Source: Acidobacteriota bacterium (GTDB taxonomy: Bacteria; Acidobacteriota; Terriglobia; Terriglobales; Acidobacteriaceae). From it: DNA of 11,575 nt. Position 1 is the first letter of the stretch. Each line of letters starts with the position of its first letter. Below are positions 6,652-11,575 of this stretch, one piece after another. A model generated the notes under the pieces. It ran no database searches. It was not told the DNA's origin and saw only the letters and a list, made by a program, of their open reading frames with translations. Position numbers and translations under genes: made by a program. The DNA is taken from positions 1 to 11,575 of the forward strand of contig JAJZDL010000082.1 in assembly GCA_021851465.1 (NCBI GenBank), in the 5' to 3' direction.

Positions 6652-9546
6652 ATGAGCAGCGACGACCCAAACCTCGGCAGCGCCAGCCCAACCGCCGATT
6701 CCTCCAACGACGGCCTGCGCTACGAGGGCTACACGCGCCGGGTTGCCGGCAGCGACGGTGCAGACGACGGGCCCGCAGCAATCGCGGAGGCCGCGTCCGA
6801 AGCCGCAACGGATCCGCCCGTCCCCCCTGGTGCCAACCGCAGGCTGCGCGTCTTTGGTCTGTTTTTGGCACTGCTCATCGTGTTCGCTTCCATCGCGACC
6901 GTCTATGTCCGCCACTCCATTCGCAGCGCGATGCACGCAAACCTGCCGCAGCTCGACGGCACACTCACTGTAGACGGCCTTGCCGCGCCGGTGACGGTCG
7001 CCCGCGATGCGCGCGGCGTACCGCACATCCGGGCCAGCTCGATGGACGACCTGATCTTCGCGCAGGGCTTCGTCACGGCACAGGACCGCCTTTGGCAGAT
7101 GGACCTACTGCGCCGGCACGCCGCGGGCGAGCTCGCCGCCGTTCTGGGCGGTTCCATGCTGCAGCACGACCGCCTACAGCGCACGCTCCAGTTGCGCGCC
7201 TCCGCCGATCGCACCATCGCCGTGCTGCCCGCCGACCAAAGGCACTGGCTGGAGGCCTACGCGCGCGGCGTCAACGCCTCCATCGCCGCACAGCGCGCGC
7301 ACCTTCCCATCGAGTTCCGCCTCCTCGGCTACCAGCCCGTGCTGTGGACGGCGCGCGACTCCATCCTCGTCGAGCTTGTCATGTTTCAGGACCTCACCAC
7401 CGGGTTCCCGCAGAAGCTGGACCGCGAGGCGCTCGCGGAGCACCTCGCGCCGGAGCTCATCGCAGACCTCTACCCCACCGGCTCCTGGCGCGACCACTAT
7501 CCCGGCCAGCCGATGCCGGATGTCGGCGCTCCGCAGCCCATCTTCGACGACGTTCCGCTCGACGAGTCGCAATCGCATCTTCGCCAGCCTGCAAAGCCGG
7601 GCGCACCGTCCACTCCGCGCGGGTTGCGGAACGAGCGTGAGTCTGCCGCACCCTCGACAACCGACCTGCTCGCGCTCCAGCGAACCCTCGCGCTCTTTCA
7701 GCAACCCTGCGAAGCCTGCGTCGCCGGGTCGAACGCGTGGGCCGTCGCAGGCATCCGCACCGCATCGGGCAAGCCAATGCTCTCGAACGATATGCACCTC
7801 TCTCTCAGCGTGCCCGGACTGTGGTACGAGGCCGATCTCGAAGCCCCAAACTCCGCCGCTCTTGCAAGTTTCCACGCCGCCGGCGTCACTCTGCCTGGCA
7901 CTCCCTTCGTCATCGCCGGACACAACGACCACGTCGCCTGGGGATTCACCAACCTCGGCGCGGACGTGCAGGACCTCTACATCGAGCACACTCGCGGCAC
8001 CCCCTCCGGTGCCCAGTACCAGACCCCCAGCGGCACATGGGAGCCCATCCAGTACCGCACCGAGACCATTCACGTCCGCGGCGGCCCGGATGTCGTTCTC
8101 GATGTCCCCTTAACGCGCCACGGCGACTCGGAGACGCCGATCGTCTCCAGCATCTTCCCCGATTCCAATCCCAACTTCGATGCACGGCGCAGCATCAGCC
8201 TGCGCTGGACCGTCTATGACCCGGCGAACGTCAGCGCGCCCTTCTACGCCGTCGATACGGCGAGCGACTGGGCCTCCATGCTGGCCGCCTTCGCCGATTG
8301 GGGCGGCCCTGCGCAGAACCTCATCTACGCCGACGACCGTGGACACATCGGCTACCACGCCCTGGGCCGCATTCCCATCCGCGGCGACGCCAACAATCCC
8401 AGCCCGCTCGCGCCCGTCCCCACCGACGCCACCGCGCCCGATGCCGCCTCGCATGAGTGGGCCGGCTACATCCCCTTCGACCAGCTTCCCCAGGCATTCG
8501 ACCCCGCCGATGGCGTTCTCGCCACGGCCAACGCCCGCGTCACGCCAGACGGCTACCGCTATCCCATTACCCTCGATTGGATGCCGCCCTACCGCACCGA
8601 GCGCATCTATAAGGTCTTGGAATCAAGCGCCGAGCGCGACCCCGAAGCCGTCGCCGGAGAGACGCTTGCGTCCAGCCATCCGCTCACGCCGGAGGACATG
8701 CTCGCACTGCAGAACGATATCCACTCCGAGCTGGACCAGTTGATCGCGGAGCGCCTCGCCTACTCCATCGACCACGCCACGGGCCCTCTGAAGAACGATC
8801 CAACGCTGCGCCAGGCCGCAGACCTGCTGCGCCAGTGGAACGGAAGCGTGGACGCCAACGCCGCCGCGCCCGCCATCGTCAACGCCTTCCGCGCCGCCCT
8901 CTGGCCCATGCTGCTGGTTCCCAAGCTCGCGCCGCAGGCCGCCGCGCAGCTTGCGCGCGGCACCGAACTCTCCAGGGTCAAAGGCCTCTCCGCCGACGCC
9001 GCGCGCGCCGCCAACCTGTGGCCGCTCTACACCTGGGGAGAGCGAAACAGCGTCGAGGAGGAGATCGTCACACACACGCCCGCCCGCTGGCTTCCCCCCG
9101 GCTACGCCACATGGGAGGACTTCCTGGCCACCGTCGTCCAGCGCGGCCTGCGCAGCGCCCACGCGCCCCACGACCTCAGCCGCTGGCAGCAGGGGACCGC
9201 CTTCCCGCTCGACATTGAACACCCCATCTTCGCCCACGCGAGCCTGTTCGCGCGGCTCCTGCTCGGCGTTCCCACCGGCACCGGCCCGCAGTCGCAGAGC
9301 GGCGACCTCACCACGGTCAAGCAGGTCGGCCACGCCTTTGGCCCCTCCCAGCGCTTCACCACCGACCTCGCGGACACCGACCGCACCACCCTCAACCTCG
9401 TCCTCGGCCAGTCCGGCAACCCCGCCAGCCCGTGGTACATGGACCAGTTTCAGAGCTGGCTACACGGCGCCACCTACCCGCTGCCCTTCAGCCGCGCCGC
9501 TACCCAGCCCACCATCGCCCACATCCTCACGCTCACCCCGCGTTGA
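6652..9546 (+). CDS. Membrane-anchored penicillin acylase family Ntn hydrolase
   Basis: This 964-residue precursor belongs to peptidase family S45, whose members hydrolyse amide bonds of penicillins, cephalosporins, acyl-homoserine lactones and related acyl amides. A polar N-terminus of about 62 residues is followed by one membrane helix (about 67-86), so the enzyme is probably tethered facing the periplasm. The alpha region begins with ARDARGVPHIRA (118-129) and the AQDRLWQMD segment. A proline-rich linker (about 306-338) precedes the autocleavage site Gly359-Ser360, where Ser360 becomes the N-terminal nucleophile of a 605-residue beta chain (SNAWAVAG). His382 is beta-23, the HNDHVAWGFTN loop follows, and Asn627 (beta-268) in ATANARV fits the catalytic Asn. 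The same frame is open to 6352, but that part overlaps the CPBP gene; the ATG at 6652 is chosen although its ribosome site is weak. Substrate unknown. Confidence 0.94.
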   Translation: MSSDDPNLGSASPTADSSNDGLRYEGYTRRVAGSDGADDGPAAIAEAASEAATDPPVPPGANRRLRVFGLFLALLIVFASIATVYVRHSIRSAMHANLPQLDGTLTVDGLAAPVTVARDARGVPHIRASSMDDLIFAQGFVTAQDRLWQMDLLRRHAAGELAAVLGGSMLQHDRLQRTLQLRASADRTIAVLPADQRHWLEAYARGVNASIAAQRAHLPIEFRLLGYQPVLWTARDSILVELVMFQDLTTGFPQKLDREALAEHLAPELIADLYPTGSWRDHYPGQPMPDVGAPQPIFDDVPLDESQSHLRQPAKPGAPSTPRGLRNERESAAPSTTDLLALQRTLALFQQPCEACVAGSNAWAVAGIRTASGKPMLSNDMHLSLSVPGLWYEADLEAPNSAALASFHAAGVTLPGTPFVIAGHNDHVAWGFTNLGADVQDLYIEHTRGTPSGAQYQTPSGTWEPIQYRTETIHVRGGPDVVLDVPLTRHGDSETPIVSSIFPDSNPNFDARRSISLRWTVYDPANVSAPFYAVDTASDWASMLAAFADWGGPAQNLIYADDRGHIGYHALGRIPIRGDANNPSPLAPVPTDATAPDAASHEWAGYIPFDQLPQAFDPADGVLATANARVTPDGYRYPITLDWMPPYRTERIYKVLESSAERDPEAVAGETLASSHPLTPEDMLALQNDIHSELDQLIAERLAYSIDHATGPLKNDPTLRQAADLLRQWNGSVDANAAAPAIVNAFRAALWPMLLVPKLAPQAAAQLARGTELSRVKGLSADAARAANLWPLYTWGERNSVEEEIVTHTPARWLPPGYATWEDFLATVVQRGLRSAHAPHDLSRWQQGTAFPLDIEHPIFAHASLFARLLLGVPTGTGPQSQSGDLTTVKQVGHAFGPSQRFTTDLADTDRTTLNLVLGQSGNPASPWYMDQFQSWLHGATYPLPFSRAATQPTIAHILTLTPR

Positions 9547-9550
9547 CCGC

Positions 9551-10219
9551 CTATTTCTCTTGGCCACCAGCCCCACGCGCCTTCGCTACCAGTGCCGCAA
9601 ATCTGCCCGTCTCTGCCGAATAGCCCATCAGATCTCCGGCGTCCATGTCGAAGTACCAGCCATGCAGCGTCATCGTGCCCGCTTCGACGCGCTCGCGAAT
9701 CCACGGGAACGTCATCAGGTTCTCCAGCGAGAGCGCAATCGCGCCCTGCTCGCAGGCCTTCCCCTGCACCGCTGGCGGCTCGCCCGCCCGCTCGCGCAGC
9801 ACGCGCTCGCGCGCCGCCGTCGCAATGCTCATCCACTCGTCGATAAACTCGAATTGCTTCGCTGCGACGCCAGCGCCCGCCATCAGCGCGCCGATCCCAC
9901 CGCAGCCCGAGTGTCCCAGAACAATAATCCGCTCCACGTTCAGGCTCTTCACCGCAAACTCGATGTCCGCGCGTATCCCCGGCAGCTCTGCGTTCTTGCG
10001 GTACGGCGGCACCAGGTTCGCCACATTGCGCACCACGAAGATGTCCCCCGGCCCGGCGCCCAGCAGCATTCCAGGATCGGCGCGCGAGTCGCAGCAGGAG
10101 ATCACCAGCGCCTGCGGACTCTGCCCCTGGCGAAGCCGCGCAAAGACACTCTCATCGCCGCCGAAGTACCTCTCCCGAAATCGCTCGAACCCATCCAAAA
10201 ACTCCGCAATGTCCGCCAA
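9551..10219 (-). CDS. Beta-class carbonic anhydrase
   Basis: This 222-residue zinc enzyme interconverts carbon dioxide and bicarbonate in the cytoplasm, supplying bicarbonate to carboxylases and helping pH balance. The zinc ligands are all present: Cys42 and Asp44 with Arg46 in CCDSR, then His103 and Cys106 in HSGCGG. Length is normal for the class. The frame is open to an ATG at 10366, which would add 49 residues of unconserved character with no ribosome site. The TTG at 10219 has AGGAGG (10230-10225) five bases before it and gives MADIAEFLDGFERF, the usual beginning of such proteins, so I prefer it. The stop lies four bases from the stop of the convergent acylase gene. I see no transporter or cyanase gene beside it. 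Confidence 0.95.
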   Translation of the reverse strand: MADIAEFLDGFERFRERYFGGDESVFARLRQGQSPQALVISCCDSRADPGMLLGAGPGDIFVVRNVANLVPPYRKNAELPGIRADIEFAVKSLNVERIIVLGHSGCGGIGALMAGAGVAAKQFEFIDEWMSIATAARERVLRERAGEPPAVQGKACEQGAIALSLENLMTFPWIRERVEAGTMTLHGWYFDMDAGDLMGYSAETGRFAALVAKARGAGGQEK

Positions 10220-10381
10220 TTCTTCCTCCTCTGCGCGCCTTGAAACAGCGCCTTTCAATAGCATCGCACGAACCGGCTGCGCGAGTTGGACTGCATCCGC
10301 ATCTTCCGGCGCGCACGCTCCGCTGCGCGCAGATGCATTCAGCGCGCCACTGTGTACCCCCGTCATTTATCATCGAAGCCG
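10220..10381. other. Divergent intergenic region between carbonic anhydrase and ispA
   Basis: If the carbonic anhydrase starts at its TTG, this is a 162-base divergent promoter region. The only clear element is the minus-strand Shine-Dalgarno (10225-10230). An AT-rich patch near 10363-10373 lies just before the ispA start. No convincing promoter pair was found by eye. Confidence 0.4.
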
Positions 10382-11338
10382 ATGGACTCCAACGTTCAAT
10401 CCCTGCTCGCCTCTGGTGCCAAGCTCACGGACGCCGCTCTCGAACGCCTTCTGCCCGCGTCGCAGACGCTGCCCGTCTCCATTCACAGTGCCATGCGCCA
10501 CAGTGTCTTCGCCGGAGGCAAAAGGCTGCGCCCGGTGCTCTGTATGGAGGCCGCGCGCATGGTCGCGAAAGCGAACGAGTTGCCCGCCAGCGCAACCGAT
10601 CTCGGAGCGGCGCTGGAGATGCTGCACACCTATTCGCTCATCCACGACGACCTGCCCGCGCTGGACAACGACGACCTGCGACGCGGCAAGCCCACCTGCC
10701 ACGTCGTCTTCGGCGAGGCCATCGCCATCCTCGCCGGTGACGCACTGCAAACGCTCGCCTTCCAGACCATCGCCCAGCTTCCCGCGCCAGCCGAGACCGT
10801 CGTGCGGATCCTGCGCGAGGTCGCAATCGCCGTCGGCACCGGGATCGGTCGCTCCGGTGAAACGGAGACAGGAATCGCACCGGGGATGATCGGCGGCCAG
10901 GTGGTCGATATCGAGTCCGAAGGTGTCGCGCCAACCGCGCAACTGGTCGAGACCATCCATCGCGCCAAGACCGGCGCGCTCCTGACCACCAGCATCGTCT
11001 CAGGCGGACTCTATGGCTTGGGAAACGCACCGCTCGACAGCAGCGCCTCGATAGAGGCCCTCGCTCGCCTGCGCACCTTCGGCGAAAAGATCGGCCTCGC
11101 CTTCCAGATCGTCGATGACATTCTCGACAGAACCCAGTCCTCCGCCGAACTGGGCAAGACCGCCGGAAAGGACGCGGCCACCGTCAAGGCCACTTGGCCC
11201 GCCGTCTACGGAATCGAGCAGTCCCGCCGCGACGCCGAATGGCTCATCGCCGGTGCCTTCGCCGCCATTGAACCCTTCGGCCCCGCCGCCAACCCACTCA
11301 AGTCCCTCGCCCAGTACCTCACCACGCGCACGCACTAA
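10382..11338 (+). CDS. ispA: Short-chain polyprenyl diphosphate synthase (IspA type)
   Basis: This 318-residue cytoplasmic enzyme condenses isopentenyl diphosphate with allylic diphosphates to make farnesyl, or possibly geranylgeranyl, diphosphate for quinones, undecaprenyl carriers and hopanoids or carotenoids. GGKRLRP (45-51) binds diphosphate. The first aspartate-rich motif is DDLPALD (89-95), with Tyr and Ser at the fifth and fourth positions before it as in bacterial farnesyl synthases. The second aspartate-rich motif is DDILD (245-249) within FQIVDDILDRTQ. GGQVVDIESEG (171-181) is the usual mid-protein block, preceded by a few extra residues (GRSGETETG) compared with E. coli IspA. The frame extends up to 10286, but the ATG at 10382 fits homologues; its ribosome site is weak. 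Product chain length cannot be fixed from motifs alone. It serves the same pathway as dxr at the other end of the window. Confidence 0.93.
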   Translation: MDSNVQSLLASGAKLTDAALERLLPASQTLPVSIHSAMRHSVFAGGKRLRPVLCMEAARMVAKANELPASATDLGAALEMLHTYSLIHDDLPALDNDDLRRGKPTCHVVFGEAIAILAGDALQTLAFQTIAQLPAPAETVVRILREVAIAVGTGIGRSGETETGIAPGMIGGQVVDIESEGVAPTAQLVETIHRAKTGALLTTSIVSGGLYGLGNAPLDSSASIEALARLRTFGEKIGLAFQIVDDILDRTQSSAELGKTAGKDAATVKATWPAVYGIEQSRRDAEWLIAGAFAAIEPFGPAANPLKSLAQYLTTRTH

Positions 11339-11478
11339 TCCCCCGTCTCAGTGCTCCCTTTCATAAAAACTGTAGTTCTGGACGAGCGCAGAGGGGTGGA
11401 GCACCCCGACAATCAATTCCAAGCCAAAACATTCCCAGGATCTTCCCCTGACCGCCAGCTTTTGTTCTTAGAACCTGT
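11339..11478. other. Gap between ispA and an insertion sequence
   Basis: These 140 bases separate the ispA stop from the IS end and hold no recognisable gene. The only structure is a short GC hairpin at 11393-11407. There is no obvious intrinsic terminator with a T-run directly after ispA. The sequence is less GC-rich than the gene before it. Confidence 0.4.
11393..11407. terminator. Short GC hairpin, possible ispA terminator
   Basis: GGGGTG (11393-11398) and CACCCC (11402-11407) pair perfectly around a GAG loop, about 55 bases after the ispA stop. No T-run follows on either side, so it is a weak candidate for an intrinsic terminator. It could also be a copy of a dispersed palindromic repeat. 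Confidence 0.25.
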
Positions 11479-11488
11479 TCACGATCTT
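11471..11488. repeat. Putative terminal inverted repeat of the IS element
   Basis: The transposase stop (11481-11479) falls within GAACCTGTTCACGATCTT, which has the look of an IS5-type terminal repeat beginning GAACCTGTTC. The bases just outside read TTCTTA, so a short target duplication such as TTA or CTTA is possible. The other end of the element lies beyond the window, so the repeat cannot be confirmed here. Confidence 0.4.
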
Positions 11489-11575
11489 CTGAGCAGGAGG
11501 ACGAGGAAGGCGAGATGCACGAACTGGAGGCTGGTGTTCAGCTTGCGCTCGCAGTTTTTCCAGAGCCTGCGGTTC
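11479..11575 (-). mobile_element. C-terminal end of an IS5-like transposase, cut by window edge
   Basis: Read on the minus strand from 11574, the last 31 codons encode a peptide starting NRRLWKNCERKLNTSLQF, continuing VHLAFLVLLLRRS, and ending at a TGA (11481-11479). This matches the usual C-terminus of IS5-family DDE transposases, where an RNRRLxKxxER segment after the catalytic glutamate is followed by a hydrophobic helix ending in LLLRR. The DDE residues and the start lie outside the window, so I cannot tell whether the copy is intact. The element inserted downstream of ispA and does not disrupt a recognisable gene. Confidence 0.8.

Noticed and set aside
6090..7640. Plus-strand open frame of 516 codons across the CPBP-acylase junction
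   Set aside because: It overlaps two well-supported genes in another frame and translates to arginine- and serine-rich sequence without domains.

Overview
The window reads as a GC-rich bacterial chromosome segment that is mostly housekeeping and envelope genes. Eight complete genes and one truncated transposase can be supported. No phylogenetic marker is present. The MEP-pathway reductoisomerase, the RseP-type protease, frequent TTG starts, and the style of the acylase, CPBP protease and IS5-like transposase would fit an Acidobacteriota genome of the Terriglobia kind. That placement is an inference, not a measurement.

Layout. Bases 1-319 hold no convincing gene but contain small repeats and a dyad just before the first start codon. 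Then, on the plus strand, come dxr (320-1501), an RseP/site-2 protease (1539-2894) and a ThiH-like radical SAM protein (2972-4162). A DHH/DHHA1 phosphoesterase runs on the minus strand (4271-5281, start revised to an internal TTG). Divergent from it is a two-gene plus-strand unit: a CPBP intramembrane protease (5471-6637), then, 14 bases later, a large membrane-anchored penicillin-acylase-family Ntn hydrolase (6652-9546). A beta-carbonic anhydrase lies on the minus strand (9551-10219, start again revised to a TTG) and ends four bases from the acylase stop. A short-chain prenyl diphosphate synthase of the IspA type (10382-11338) is divergent from it. The right edge cuts an IS5-like insertion sequence whose transposase C-terminus is on the minus strand.

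How the genes relate. Dxr (isoprenoid entry) and IspA (chain elongation) belong to the same pathway but lie about 9 kb apart. Dxr and RseP are a common bacterial neighbourhood, here reduced to direct adjacency. The CPBP protease and the acylase look co-transcribed, and both act at or across the cytoplasmic membrane. The acylase carries the catalytic pattern of acyl-homoserine-lactone and cephalosporin acylases (His at beta-23, Asn at beta-268), which makes it the most interesting enzyme for follow-up. The ThiH-like protein has no thiamine-gene neighbours and an altered SAM-binding segment, so its reaction is open. I see no defence island, CRISPR array, tRNA or rRNA, and no clearly new multi-gene system.
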